From NCBI RefSeq assembly GCF_023715415.1, contig NZ_JAMBOB010000006.1, forward strand, positions 1-64,000: 64,000 nucleotides of DNA, in the 5' to 3' direction. The notes under the pieces were generated by a model. That model had not been told where the DNA came from and did no database searches. It saw only the letters and a list, made by a program, of their open reading frames with translations. The DNA is from Neobacillus niacini (GTDB taxonomy: Bacteria; Bacillota; Bacilli; Bacillales; Cytobacillaceae). Below are positions 7,618 to 16,600 of this stretch, piece after piece (the stretch's first letter is position 1; every line of letters begins with the position of its first letter). Position numbers and translations under genes: made by a program.

Positions 7618-8124
7618 TCACTCTATTATTTCCTTAAGTCCAAGATAAATTTCTACGATTTCTTCCACTTTCATTCTTACTAAGCCGCTGGATGATGGTG
7701 CAACAAAATCAATGGTTCCAGGAACGACTGCTTTTTCCTGCCTTCCCCAAGGAACTTTTTTCAAGCCGCTATATTCCTGATAGACTCCCTTCCCTACGAA
7801 ACAAACCACCCTGGGCTTTAGCAGCTCAATTTTATTCCTGAGAATTTCTTTTCCCTCTTTGTATTCTTCATTCGTAATCTCATCTGCAGCTTTGGTTGGT
7901 CTTGCCACAATATTGGTAATCCCCATCCCCAAATCTAATAGTTTGGCATCTTCAGCAGCCTCGAGTTTCCGAGGAGTCAAACCTGCATCATGTAAGATGC
8001 GCCAAAACCGGTTGTTCGGATTGGCAAAATGATGCCCCGTTTCACTCGAACGAATACTAGGATTAAATCCAACAAATAGAATCTTTAGATTCTCTTTTAT
8101 ATGATCATTTACTAACTTCAACAT
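7618..8124 (-). CDS. mug: Mismatch-specific uracil/thymine DNA glycosylase (Mug type)
   Basis: 168 aa, family 2 of the uracil-DNA glycosylase superfamily, which removes U or T from G mismatches. The active-site block GFNPSIRSSETGHHFANP (about residues 19-36) contains the Asn-Pro that positions the water. The second block VARPTKAADEI and the third, PSSSGLVRM, correspond to the family's intercalation region. The start is ATG behind AGAGGTT. The gene is monocistronic and follows the YitT gene in the same direction. Confidence 0.88.
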   Translation of the reverse strand: MLKLVNDHIKENLKILFVGFNPSIRSSETGHHFANPNNRFWRILHDAGLTPRKLEAAEDAKLLDLGMGITNIVARPTKAADEITNEEYKEGKEILRNKIELLKPRVVCFVGKGVYQEYSGLKKVPWGRQEKAVVPGTIDFVAPSSSGLVRMKVEEIVEIYLGLKEIIE

Positions 8125-8170
8125 AGTAACCTCTATTCAATAGTAATGACCCTATTTTACTAAACCATCT

Positions 8171-8746
8171 TCATTTTTCATAATTTCCCACCGAGGTGAT
8201 GACTGTCGCTAGTAACCCAACAATTGAAACGATTAATAACGAATATAATAATCTAGGCTCCCGAAGCAGCAACAGACTCGTCATAATAATCACTGTATCA
8301 ATCGCATAAGCTATAATCCCTACGTTAACCTTTGTCCATTTTGCAAACAGTAAAGCAAGTAAATCCATTCCCCCTGGGCTTATCTGATTTCTCAACATTG
8401 TCCCTACTCCAATTCCGACGATAGTACCTCCGATAATCACAGAACTGATAATAGGCAAATGAAATACTCCTTTTAGAGGCACCAATATTTCAATCATGAA
8501 ACCTGAGAAGAAAGCCCCAATTAATCCATAAGTAAAGTAGTTTATATCAGACTTATACGCAAGCAAGTAAACAGGAATATTCAATAAAACAAATGTTAAT
8601 CCAATACTAAATTGCCATAGATAGTTGAATAATATGCTAATCCCAAACATCCCGCCGTTAATAAGATGGAAGGGCAAAATGAATCCGTTCACCCCAACAC
8701 CAATCATCGTACTTCCAAATCCGATAACCGCTAATTTTTTAAGCAT
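8171..8746 (-). CDS. YitT family membrane protein, short form
   Basis: Integral membrane protein of about 191 aa with five or six hydrophobic segments and the family signature GGMFGISIL plus the glycine-rich IIGGTIVGIGVGTMLRNQISPGGMDLLA. It lacks the C-terminal DUF2179 domain found in longer YitT proteins such as the one at 28.7 kb. The start is taken as the ATG at 8746 (MLKKLAV), 9 nt after AAGGG. The function of the family is unknown. Confidence 0.8.
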   Translation of the reverse strand: MLKKLAVIGFGSTMIGVGVNGFILPFHLINGGMFGISILFNYLWQFSIGLTFVLLNIPVYLLAYKSDINYFTYGLIGAFFSGFMIEILVPLKGVFHLPIISSVIIGGTIVGIGVGTMLRNQISPGGMDLLALLFAKWTKVNVGIIAYAIDTVIIMTSLLLLREPRLLYSLLIVSIVGLLATVITSVGNYEK

Positions 8747-8830
8747 AATCGCCATCCCTTGTCCAAATATCTATATATCCACTTATATGTGGCTACAAGG
8801 GAGTTCATTCATAACTAAAAGGAACATAAG

Positions 8831-10144
8831 TTAAGCAGGCGCTATACCTTTTATCTTTCTGGCATGTTTGAACAAGGAAATCATTAGCGTCAAAAAAGGT
8901 AAAATCCATAAAAATAAGGCATAGGGCAAATACTCTAAGATTGGAATTCCGACTATGGTACTGCACATAATTGCCAACACACTCCAAGGCACCATCCCCG
9001 GAAAAATCATGGTCGTATCACCCATCACTCTTGATAATTCCTCTTTCCCATATTTACTTGACCAATGAGGTAAAAAGGACCTTCCCGTCAGAATAATCGG
9101 CAGCGTTTGATTAGCAGCAATTAAACTGATTAAGAGAGTGGCTAGCAGGGTTTTACACGTGTCTCCTGTTAAAGAAGTTGAACGTTGCAGCCATTTATCA
9201 AGATAAGGCTGAATGACGTTCAATTCCTCCAATAGACCATTGTAGGCACCCGCTAAGGCAAGAAACAGCAATAGTTCGTACATATGAAGAAAGCCCCCGC
9301 CCAACCCCTCAATTCCATTCCAAAAAGCGAGAGCAATTTCTACTAACCCAACACCATCAAGCAACGATAGGATGCAAGCCGTAATGATACTTGTTAGAAA
9401 AGCATATATAATACTCACTCGAAACAGAACTAAGAGAAGTAAAATGATGGGTGGAATAAATTTTATCAACGATAGATTACTCCATCGTAAATGATTTGAA
9501 GCACGTACTGTTACATCAGAAAAGAAATCAAAACTTCCGTAAAAAAGAATAGATACCCCTACAGCAATGAATGTAGTAACTAGCATCGCATTCCATTGTT
9601 TTTTCACGGGTATTTCAATTGTATGTGCCAGCAGCTGATGAGCACTCGAAAATGGTGAAGTTCTGTCCCCAACAAACGCCCCGGAGACCAATGCTCCTGC
9701 TACAATCTCTGCCTGCAGATTTAACACCACTGCTGTCCCCAATATTGGAATACCAATCGCACTAAGAGTTCCAACCGTTGTCCCTAGAAGCATAGAAATG
9801 ACCATTGCAGCGACAAATGTTAAAACATAAAAATAATGCGGATTAATGAAATGAAGTGCGATTTTCACCATTTGATCAATCGTCCCTGAAAGATACCAGG
9901 AAGGAAGTAAAAAACTAACTAAGAATAAAATAAAAATGACAATCCGAGTCTTATAAATTCCTCTTAAACTGATTTGGAGGATTTGTTTGATATCCTGATT
10001 ATTCTGTTTTGAAAGATAGACTAAAATAAGAAATCCTGGCAAAAACCCAATTACGAGCGGTTGATGAAATAGAACGGACCATATTACACCCGTTAATGTA
10101 ACAGTAAGGAGGAGAATTAGTTGTTTTATAGAAAATCTTTTCAT
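8831..10144 (-). CDS. NhaC-type Na+/H+ antiporter family transporter
   Basis: 437-aa secondary transporter with about 11-12 hydrophobic segments. The signature GAFVGDRTSPFSSAHQLLAHT in the first half and TTMIFPGMVPW in the second half mark the NhaC/MleN ion-transporter family, which exchanges cytoplasmic Na+ or malate/lactate against protons or Na+. Substrate cannot be told from sequence. The ribosome binding site is weak (AAGGTTGG). The gene stands alone, following the aldo/keto reductase gene after a terminator. Confidence 0.85.
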   Translation of the reverse strand: MKRFSIKQLILLLTVTLTGVIWSVLFHQPLVIGFLPGFLILVYLSKQNNQDIKQILQISLRGIYKTRIVIFILFLVSFLLPSWYLSGTIDQMVKIALHFINPHYFYVLTFVAAMVISMLLGTTVGTLSAIGIPILGTAVVLNLQAEIVAGALVSGAFVGDRTSPFSSAHQLLAHTIEIPVKKQWNAMLVTTFIAVGVSILFYGSFDFFSDVTVRASNHLRWSNLSLIKFIPPIILLLLVLFRVSIIYAFLTSIITACILSLLDGVGLVEIALAFWNGIEGLGGGFLHMYELLLFLALAGAYNGLLEELNVIQPYLDKWLQRSTSLTGDTCKTLLATLLISLIAANQTLPIILTGRSFLPHWSSKYGKEELSRVMGDTTMIFPGMVPWSVLAIMCSTIVGIPILEYLPYALFLWILPFLTLMISLFKHARKIKGIAPA

Positions 10145-10206
10145 ATTGAACCAACCTTATTATTTTATAAATCTAATTATAATGATAGCTATAAATTTGG
10201 AAAAGC

Positions 10207-10235
10207 AAAAAAATTAGAGCCAAGAAATACGGCTC
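10207..10235 (-). terminator. Terminator downstream of the aldo/keto reductase gene
   Basis: On the minus strand GAGCC, 9-nt loop, GGCTC, then TAATTTTTTT. It lies about 115 nt after the reductase stop codon, and no other gene occupies 10145-10349. Confidence 0.6.
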
Positions 10236-10349
10236 CAATCGAATTAAAGTGTTATAAATATTTCCGCACTCTTCACCTGTTGGCTGATAGAAACAATGTA
10301 CTTGAATCGTCCAACAAAAGTCTAAACATGGGGACAGAACTTTGCCGTT

Positions 10350-11342
10350 TTAACTTTTTAAGATATCCTCAATCCTATTTAATTCTTCACGAGAGAAGGA
10401 AAGGTTGTCCAAAGCAGCCACATTCTCTTCTATCTGACTTACCTTGCTGGCACCGATTAAAGCGGATGTAACCCTTCCGTCCCTCAGAACCCACGCTAGC
10501 GCCATCTGTGCTAAGTTTTGTCCGCGATCCACCGCAACTACATTCAGCTTTTTCACTTTATTTACTATATCATCTGTTACTTGATCTTTACTTAAAAAGC
10601 TTTGTGTTTTTGCCGCACGAGAATCGGTAGGGATTCCGTTTATATATTTATTCGTTAATAAACCCTGCGCCAGTGGACAAAATGCAATTGATCCTACTCC
10701 ATTTTCTTGCAGGACATCCTGCAATCCATCTTCTATCCAGCGGTTCAGCATGGAATAGCTTGGTTGATGGAGTACTAGTGGAGTTCCTAATCTATTTAAG
10801 ATATTTACCGCTTCCTGTGTTTGTTCCGCACTATAATTTGAAATACCAACATATAGGGCTTTACCTTGGCGGACAATTGAATCAAGTGCACCCATCGTTT
10901 CTTCAAGTGGAGTATTCGGGTCTGGACGGTGAGAGTAAAATATATCCACATAGTCTAGTCCCATTCGATTTAAGCTTTGTTCTAAACTGGCTATTAGATA
11001 TTTTCTTGAACCCCAGTCTCCGTACGGTCCTGGCCACATTGTATAACCAGCTTTTGTAGAAATAATCATCTCATCTCGGTAAGGAGCAAAATCACTTTTG
11101 ATCATTTTGCCAAACATTTCTTCTGCGGACCCTGGCGGCGGTCCGTAATTGTTTGCAAGGTCAAAATGTGTAATTCCTAAATCGAATGCTCTTCTAAGCA
11201 ATAAACGACCATTATCATATGTATCTACTCCGCCAAAATTATGCCATAACCCTAATGAAATCGCAGGCAATTGTAAGCCCGACCGACCGCTTCGATTGTA
11301 TTTCATTGTTCCGTAACGAGACTCATCCGCTAGATAAACCAT
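10350..11342 (-). CDS. Aldo/keto reductase, YghZ-like
   Basis: 330-aa NADPH-dependent (beta/alpha)8 oxidoreductase. The sequence MKYNRSGRSGLQLPAISLGLW, the catalytic Asp/Tyr region HFDLANNYGPPPGSAEE, ISTKAGYTMWPGPYG and DIFYSHRPDPNTPLEE resemble the E. coli L-glyceraldehyde-3-phosphate reductase (AKR14) group. The C-terminal NADPH site is seen in SALIGASKVSQIEEN. The start is ATG behind AAGGAGGAG. The gene is monocistronic. The physiological aldehyde is unknown; detoxification of reactive aldehydes is the usual role. Confidence 0.88.
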   Translation of the reverse strand: MVYLADESRYGTMKYNRSGRSGLQLPAISLGLWHNFGGVDTYDNGRLLLRRAFDLGITHFDLANNYGPPPGSAEEMFGKMIKSDFAPYRDEMIISTKAGYTMWPGPYGDWGSRKYLIASLEQSLNRMGLDYVDIFYSHRPDPNTPLEETMGALDSIVRQGKALYVGISNYSAEQTQEAVNILNRLGTPLVLHQPSYSMLNRWIEDGLQDVLQENGVGSIAFCPLAQGLLTNKYINGIPTDSRAAKTQSFLSKDQVTDDIVNKVKKLNVVAVDRGQNLAQMALAWVLRDGRVTSALIGASKVSQIEENVAALDNLSFSREELNRIEDILKS

Positions 11343-11431
11343 ACTACTCCTCCTTTTTCACTTCCATTTACATTATAAACGCTAACGAAAAAATCCCCAA
11401 GAGTAGAATACTCTTGAGGAATGGTAGTGAC

Positions 11432-13309
11432 TTAAACAACTTCATCCAGTTGTTTATATAAATGTTCTCTTTCTATTTCCAGCTGCTCTAATTCTGTGTA
11501 TTGTTTTTGAAGCATTTCCAAATCGATTGCTGATTCCATTCTCTGTTTTAGTGTGTGAATTAGATTTTCTAACTTTTCGAGCTCCTGTTCAATCTCCATC
11601 GCTTTGTTGGGTACTACTGCTACTTTAGAGGGCTTATCATTCTTTATAGGTGTTATTTTTTCGGAAGGTGTTGGCTCTGAATCCTTTAGAGCATTTAGCT
11701 TCCCCTTTGCCCAGTCGTAGTTTCCATCAAAGAAATATACTGTTCCATTTTGAAGCCAATATACCTTATTAAACAATTTATTGAGAAAATAACGGTCATG
11801 AGAAACGGCCAAAATGGTCCCGTTAAATTGTTCTAATGCCTCTTCTAAAACCTCACACGAATCAATATCAAGGTGGTTAGTCGGTTCATCCAGCACTAGA
11901 AGATTAATATCCTGATACATAAGCTGAGCAAGGCGCAATCGCATTCTTTCACCGCCGCTCAATTGATTGACCTTTCGAAATACTGCTGGTCCATAAAATA
12001 AAAAACTCGCTAGAATATGTCTTGCTTCCCCCTCATTAACGGTTACTTCAGACCGGAATACATCAATTACCCGTTCATCTCCAATGGTATGAAAGACATG
12101 TTGAGACAAATAACCGATTTTCACATTACTGCCGACCTTAACTGTGCCTTGATCACTCTCGCATCCACCAAGAATCAATTTTAACAGCGTTGATTTCCCT
12201 GTTCCGTTTTCACCGACAATCGCAGTTCGATTCTTGTACTGAACCAGCATATTTACCTTTTCAAAAAGAGTCCGGCTGCCAAAGCTTTTTGAGACATCCT
12301 CTAATTTGATGACATCCTTTCCGCTCCGGTCAGTGGCTTCAAAATCTATTCCCATTTTCTTCACATCAAGCTTGGGACGGTTCAGTTTCTCCATCCGGTC
12401 TAGTGCCCTTTGCATATTCGTAGCCCGTTTATGAAGGGCAGCGCTTGGTGGATTGGCCCGGTTGGCCCATTCACGAAGACGCTTAATTGCCTCCTTCATT
12501 TTTTTTATTTTTCGCTGCTGCTCCTGGTATTCCTGGAACTCCCTTAGTAATCGCTCTTCCTTCTCTTTTACAAACCCGCTAAAATTTGTATGGTAAAGTT
12601 CAATTTCACCATCCTCCATATCAAGAACTTTTGTTACCACCTCATCTAAAAAGTAGCGGTCATGCGAAATTAGAATAATCGTCCCTGAATATTCCTTTAG
12701 GAAGGTCCCAAGCCACTCGATTGCCATTAAATCTAAATGGTTCGTCGGCTCATCTAATAACAATAGTTCAGGTTTCATTAATAGGCTTAATGAGAGTCCA
12801 ACCTTTGTCTTTTCACCACCACTCAAGAGTGAAAAAGGTTTATCTAAAAGCTCAATAATATTTAAACCATGGGAAACCATGTTCATTTGCGCATCCATTT
12901 CATAGCCGCCGCTTAAAATGAAATCATCTTGAAGTTTTCCATATTGATCCATAAGCCTTTGTAAATTGTCAGGGGTCATCTCTTGCCCCATTTCGAACTC
13001 TAACTGCTGAAGTTTCGTTTCTGTTTCTACTAATTGCTCAAATGCAGTTTTTAATACTTCTTTCACGGTTAAGTCCTTATAATCAGGAATTTGAGCAAGG
13101 TAGCCGATTTTCAACCCCTTTTTCCAATGAATCGCTCCACCATCAACTGATTCTTGATTAGCAAGCATCTTTAACAATGTGGTTTTCCCGCTGCCGTTCC
13201 GTCCAACCAAGCCCACCCGATTTCCTTCATGGACTTCAAAGGATAAATCTTCAAAAATAATATTTCCACCAAATGATTTTGCTATATGATTCACACTACA
13301 TACGATCAT
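11432..13309 (-). CDS. ABC-F family ATPase (ribosome-associated, possible antibiotic resistance)
   Basis: 625-aa soluble protein with two ABC domains and no membrane segments: Walker A GLVGRNGSGKTT and GENGTGKST, signatures LLSGGEKTKV and LSGGERMRLR, Walker B LLLDEPTNHLDL and LLVLDEPTNHLD. A charged linker and a C-terminal coiled coil (about 555-620) complete the ABC-F layout. These proteins bind the ribosomal E site; some expel antibiotics (Vga, VmlR), others rescue stalled translation. The start is the second ATG, 7 nt after AAGGAG. The leader upstream contains a small ORF and two terminators, which suggests drug- or ribosome-responsive control. The exact subfamily is not assigned. Confidence 0.9.
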   Translation of the reverse strand: MIVCSVNHIAKSFGGNIIFEDLSFEVHEGNRVGLVGRNGSGKTTLLKMLANQESVDGGAIHWKKGLKIGYLAQIPDYKDLTVKEVLKTAFEQLVETETKLQQLEFEMGQEMTPDNLQRLMDQYGKLQDDFILSGGYEMDAQMNMVSHGLNIIELLDKPFSLLSGGEKTKVGLSLSLLMKPELLLLDEPTNHLDLMAIEWLGTFLKEYSGTIILISHDRYFLDEVVTKVLDMEDGEIELYHTNFSGFVKEKEERLLREFQEYQEQQRKIKKMKEAIKRLREWANRANPPSAALHKRATNMQRALDRMEKLNRPKLDVKKMGIDFEATDRSGKDVIKLEDVSKSFGSRTLFEKVNMLVQYKNRTAIVGENGTGKSTLLKLILGGCESDQGTVKVGSNVKIGYLSQHVFHTIGDERVIDVFRSEVTVNEGEARHILASFLFYGPAVFRKVNQLSGGERMRLRLAQLMYQDINLLVLDEPTNHLDIDSCEVLEEALEQFNGTILAVSHDRYFLNKLFNKVYWLQNGTVYFFDGNYDWAKGKLNALKDSEPTPSEKITPIKNDKPSKVAVVPNKAMEIEQELEKLENLIHTLKQRMESAIDLEMLQKQYTELEQLEIEREHLYKQLDEVV

Positions 13310-13343
13310 GTTCATTCTCCTTTTTGTTGAACACTCTCTTCAC

Positions 13344-13374
13344 AAAAAAAATGCAGGCATCCATAGATACCCGC
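13344..13374 (-). terminator. Second leader terminator before the ABC-F gene
   Basis: On the minus strand a 9-bp stem (13366-13374 with 13353-13361, two G-U pairs), 4-nt loop and eight T. It lies between the leader ORF and the ABC-F start codon, so transcripts must read through it. Confidence 0.75.
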
Positions 13375-13392
13375 ACCGAAAAAATTGGCATG

Positions 13393-13421
13393 AAAAAAGA
13401 GTGCTAAAAAGGCACCCTCTT
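13393..13421 (-). terminator. First leader terminator before the ABC-F gene
   Basis: On the minus strand GAGGGTGC pairs with GCACTCTT around a 7-nt loop and runs into six T. Its 5' arm overlaps a segment that can instead pair with upstream RNA, making it a candidate switchable attenuator. Confidence 0.75.
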
Positions 13422-13598
13422 TTCACCTATTTTAATAATGGGTAAAGAGATGTGTTTATCGTTCTATATTCATTTTGTAATTTTGAAAAAAGGACAGACT
13501 TCCCCCTTTGAAAACTACATCATGAAAAATTGCACGGCACAAATATAGCGCTTCAAGCCACTGTACACGTACAAAAATAGAACGACTCATCTCTTTAC
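13417..13598 (-). promoter_or_regulatory. Candidate transcription-attenuation leader of the ABC-F gene
   Basis: Three mutually exclusive pairings are visible in the minus-strand RNA. First, the leader-ORF start region (13588-13598) is perfectly complementary over 11 nt to 13442-13452, just after the leader stop codon. Second, 13441-13449 can pair with 13417-13427 (9 bp, 2-nt bulge), which occupies the first terminator's 5' arm. Third, the terminator itself. A ribosome held at the leader start would free the middle segment to block termination. The pairings are seen in the sequence; the mechanism is inference from known inducible ABC-F leaders. Confidence 0.6.
13456..13590 (-). CDS. 44-aa leader peptide upstream of the ABC-F gene
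   Basis: ATG 7 nt after a consensus ribosome binding site (GGAGGTG), 44 codons, TAA stop. The peptide begins MSRSIFVRVQWLEALYLCRA and is rich in aromatic and basic residues near its start. It ends about 150 nt before the ABC-F start, ahead of two terminators. Short translated leaders of this kind sense ribosome-stalling antibiotics in front of ABC-F and erm genes. It is too short for automated calling, but the ribosome binding site and its fit with the RNA structures support translation. Confidence 0.65.
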   Translation of the reverse strand: MSRSIFVRVQWLEALYLCRAIFHDVVFKGGSLSFFQNYKMNIER

Positions 13599-13625
13599 AC
13601 CTCCGTTTCAACTTAAGATAATTCT

Positions 13626-13654
13626 ATTGTAAATAGTTCGAGCCATCATTGCAA
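13626..13654 (-). promoter_or_regulatory. Probable promoter of the ABC-F leader transcript
   Basis: On the minus strand TTGCAA (13649-13654), 17 nt, TACAAT (13626-13631). Transcription would start near 13619, about 30 nt before the leader-peptide start codon. Confidence 0.55.
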
Positions 13655-13688
13655 GCCTATTTATTCAGACAATTTGAAAAGGTTTTAA

Positions 13689-14102
13689 CTAATGAAGATA
13701 CTTTTTCCTTCCGCCAAACCGTCTCCTATAGACAAATTTCCTTACGTCTTCTTCGGTTATTTTTCCATCATAAGCGGCAAACAATAGAGCCTGGAGATCA
13801 CGATAGCGCTCCATGACAAAAAGGGCAAACTCCTTCCGTTCGCCCTTTGCCTGTTTCTTAAATTCCTCATCGTTAAGTATTTCTTCAATCTGGTTGAGAT
13901 AAAATGCCTTCGTATCCTCCCATTTTTTCTTTCGATTCCCCAGAATATCACGAGCATATTCAGGCATTTTTTCAACTACGAGATCGATATATCCTTGGGA
14001 CCACATAAGCATTTTGTCTTTTTCAGGTAGTTCCATGACCATTTTCATCAGTTCGAGCCCATCTACTTCTTCACTTGCTGCATACCTTCCGACCTGATTC
14101 AT
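13689..14102 (-). CDS. Conserved hypothetical protein, 137 aa
   Basis: Helical, highly charged soluble protein (LELMKMVMELPEKDKMLMW..., C-terminal FVYRRRFGGRKKYLH) with no membrane segment. I do not recognise the family. The start is the ATG at 14102, 7 nt after AGAGGTG; an ATG one codon upstream is too near. It follows the parvulin gene by 23 nt in the same direction, and htrA precedes that by 21 nt, so it is probably the last gene of an htrA-foldase operon. No terminator is obvious at its end. Confidence 0.6.
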   Translation of the reverse strand: MNQVGRYAASEEVDGLELMKMVMELPEKDKMLMWSQGYIDLVVEKMPEYARDILGNRKKKWEDTKAFYLNQIEEILNDEEFKKQAKGERKEFALFVMERYRDLQALLFAAYDGKITEEDVRKFVYRRRFGGRKKYLH

Positions 14103-14125
14103 CATTTTCACCTCTTAATGAAGAG

Positions 14126-15019
14126 TTATCCTTCAACACTTTCAAGGCTGTTTTCAATATCGTAATCTTTTTTCTTTTCTTCAAGCCAAGAAGTGTATTC
14201 TGCTTCCATTCTTTCATCTACCAATGTTTCTTTTATTCCAGCCTTACTATCATCAAAATTTGCCTCTTTTGCTTCCTTTTTCTCTTCAACCTTAATAATA
14301 TGGTACCCATAATCAGATTTTACTGGCTCACTAATTTCATTTACTGGAAGTGAAAAAGCCATATCTTCAAATTCTGTTACCATAGTACCTCTAGGGAAGT
14401 ATCCAAGCTCTCCGCCATTTTCCTTGGAACCTTCATCCGTTGAGTATTCCTTTGCTAACTCAGCAAAATCAGCACCATCCGCAAGCTTTTGTTTTATTTC
14501 TTTAGCAGTTGCTTCATCTTCAACTAGAATATGGCTTGCTTTTACTTGTTCTGCTTCGCCAAGAGAGTCTTTATTTTCATCAAAATAAGTCTTTAACTCT
14601 TCATCCGTAATCTTTATTTGTGGTTCGATTAATTTACGCATCGTCAAATAGTTTTTAAGGTCCTCTTTTAGTACATCGACTGTGGTATTATTTGAAGCCA
14701 GTACCTGATTAAATACTTCCTCGCCGCCATATGACTCCTTTAATTTGTCCACTTCTTTATTCAAATCTTCATCGGAGATCGTTATTTTTTGTTTTTTAGC
14801 TTCAGAGGCAACAATTTTATCAGCTATCAATTGTTCCACCGTAGCAGCTCCATATTGCTTCACCATTACATCATACAATTCATCTTTACTAATCGAATCA
14901 CCATTAATTTTTGCAATTGCTTTATCCTTTGGCAGCGCTAAGCTTAGAAAAACACCTATTGCGAGTATGAGTACTCCTATACCTAAAACTAATTTTTTAT
15001 TTTGCTTGATAAAAACCAT
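14126..15019 (-). CDS. Membrane-anchored parvulin foldase (PrsA-like, PpiC domain)
   Basis: 297 aa: N-terminal anchor LVLGIGVLILAIGVFLSLAL (about residues 9-28), a SurA/PrsA N-domain, then a PpiC rotamase domain (about 157-250; VKASHILVEDE, FAELAKEYSTDEGS, GGELGYFPRGTMV, FSLPVNEISEPVKSDYGYHII), and an acidic tail. It should fold secreted proteins on the outer face of the membrane. Unlike PrsA, no lipobox cysteine follows the hydrophobic segment, so it is anchored by its transmembrane helix rather than as a lipoprotein. It lies 21 nt behind htrA, which fits a shared extracytoplasmic quality-control role. Confidence 0.88.
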   Translation of the reverse strand: MVFIKQNKKLVLGIGVLILAIGVFLSLALPKDKAIAKINGDSISKDELYDVMVKQYGAATVEQLIADKIVASEAKKQKITISDEDLNKEVDKLKESYGGEEVFNQVLASNNTTVDVLKEDLKNYLTMRKLIEPQIKITDEELKTYFDENKDSLGEAEQVKASHILVEDEATAKEIKQKLADGADFAELAKEYSTDEGSKENGGELGYFPRGTMVTEFEDMAFSLPVNEISEPVKSDYGYHIIKVEEKKEAKEANFDDSKAGIKETLVDERMEAEYTSWLEEKKKDYDIENSLESVEG

Positions 15020-15040
15020 TCTATTATTTGCTCCCTTAGG

Positions 15041-16441
15041 TTATTTCGCTAGCTTAACGTTTACAGTGGTAAGCTTTCCGTCACGGTATACTTCAAATTT
15101 AACTTCATCGCCAATTTTTACATCAGCATACAAAAACCTTCTTAATTCAGAGGAATCGGCAATTTTAGTACCATTCATGCTAACAATCACATCCTGTGCT
15201 TCTAAACCACCATTGGACGCTGCAGAGTTCGGTTCAACGGCTGTAATCATTACCCCTTCTTTGACACTTTTAGGAAGGTTCTCCCAATATAATTGCGGAA
15301 CTTCTGTTAAATCGGCAAGTCCTATACCAAGATATGGTCTCTCTACCTTACCGTTCTCAATTAATTCATTCACAATTGGAAGGAGGTCATTACTAGGAAT
15401 CGCAAAGCCCAACCCTTCTACGCCGCTTTCAGAAATTTTCAAGCTATTGATCCCAATCACTAAACCTTCCGGGTTAATTAACGCTCCACCACTATTTCCA
15501 GGATTAATCGCCGCATCTGTTTGAATGACATTTGTTTCCCAATTTCCTGCTGATGTTGAGACTGCGATACTTCTGTTAATTGCACTTACGATTCCTTCGG
15601 TTACCGTCCTAGCAAAATCAAGTCCAAGCGGGTTTCCGATTGCAAATACCTGGTCACCCGGTCTTAGTGTGGATGAATCACCAAACTGTGCAATTGCCTC
15701 AACATGTTTACTATCAATTTTCAAAACTGCTAAATCCGTTAAGGCATCTGTTCCAACAATCTCTGCACTTACTTTTTCTCCGTTATATAGCGATACTTCT
15801 AGTTTCGTAGCACCCTCCACAACATGGTTATTGGTTACGATGTAGGCAGTATCATTATTCTTTTGAAAAATAACCCCTGAGCCTGTACCACTTTCAACAT
15901 TTTGAGACGAACCGCTTCCATAAAATCCCCGGCTTTGACGCTGTTGGTAATTGACAATTCCAACAATTGTTTTTGACAATTGCTCGACTGTATCTGCAAT
16001 GGACGAGGAAGACTTTGCAGATGTTGGCTGTGCAGTTACGGTATTCACTTCTGAATTTGCGCTTTGCTGGGTAATACCAAGGGTTTGTTTTTCATCAGCT
16101 TGTTGGAAATTATCCAGGTAATTGGTATATGGGAGAACGGTCAATGTCAACACAGACCCCACTACACCTGCTGCTACCATTGAGACAAAACCTTTTACCT
16201 TCCTTTTCTTTTTCTTGGTATTGTTTTTATACTCTATACGGTTCGCATGTGGTTCAGTCACTATTTCTTCGTTGGTTTTCTCTACTTCCTCCGTTCTTAC
16301 TGGCTCGTGCTCTGTTAGGACTGATTCTTCAACCGATTGTGTCTCTGGTTCTATTTCTTCTGGTTTGTTATCTGAAATTCCGTCTGATGGATTTTGTAAA
16401 TTATTCTCATTCTCTCTTTCGAATTCATTTTTGTAATTCAT
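15041..16441 (-). CDS. htrA: HtrA/DegS-like membrane-anchored serine protease
   Basis: 466 aa: acidic cytoplasmic N-terminus (1-75), lysine-rich stop, one transmembrane segment (about 83-105), trypsin-like domain with His206 (VTNNHVVEG), Asp237 (DALTDLAVL) and Ser316 (GNSGGALI), and a C-terminal PDZ domain (about 370-460). It degrades or holds misfolded exported proteins. The start is ATG behind AAAGGAG. It heads an operon with the parvulin gene and follows a two-component system by 160 nt, an arrangement reminiscent of CssRS control of htrA in B. subtilis. A possible promoter TTTTCA-16-TATAAA lies in that gap. Confidence 0.92.
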   Translation of the reverse strand: MNYKNEFERENENNLQNPSDGISDNKPEEIEPETQSVEESVLTEHEPVRTEEVEKTNEEIVTEPHANRIEYKNNTKKKKRKVKGFVSMVAAGVVGSVLTLTVLPYTNYLDNFQQADEKQTLGITQQSANSEVNTVTAQPTSAKSSSSIADTVEQLSKTIVGIVNYQQRQSRGFYGSGSSQNVESGTGSGVIFQKNNDTAYIVTNNHVVEGATKLEVSLYNGEKVSAEIVGTDALTDLAVLKIDSKHVEAIAQFGDSSTLRPGDQVFAIGNPLGLDFARTVTEGIVSAINRSIAVSTSAGNWETNVIQTDAAINPGNSGGALINPEGLVIGINSLKISESGVEGLGFAIPSNDLLPIVNELIENGKVERPYLGIGLADLTEVPQLYWENLPKSVKEGVMITAVEPNSAASNGGLEAQDVIVSMNGTKIADSSELRRFLYADVKIGDEVKFEVYRDGKLTTVNVKLAK

Positions 16442-16568
16442 ACTTTTTCTTCTCCTTTACACTAAAGTTTGAGTTATCTTATTTATAATTTAGCCCATAA
16501 TTATGAAAAAATTGTTAACAAACTATAACGGGAATTGGAAATTATTAAGAAAAAAGTCGGATATTTAG

Positions 16569-16599
16569 AAAAATAAAAACAGCAGGAATCTCCCTGCTG
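16569..16599 (-). terminator. Terminator of the two-component operon
   Basis: On the minus strand CAGCAGG, 6-nt loop, CCTGCTG, followed by TTTTTATTTTT, immediately after the kinase stop codon. Confidence 0.85.
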
Positions 16600-16600
16600 C

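Noticed and set aside
10121..10471. 116-codon plus-strand frame between the antiporter and reductase genes
   Set aside because: It overlaps both genes in antisense and the reductase terminator, with no ribosome binding site or protein-like pattern.
14745..15524. 259-codon open frame on the plus strand opposite the parvulin and htrA genes
   Set aside because: It lies entirely antisense to two well-recognised genes, has no ribosome binding site and no family features; a shadow of their codon pattern.
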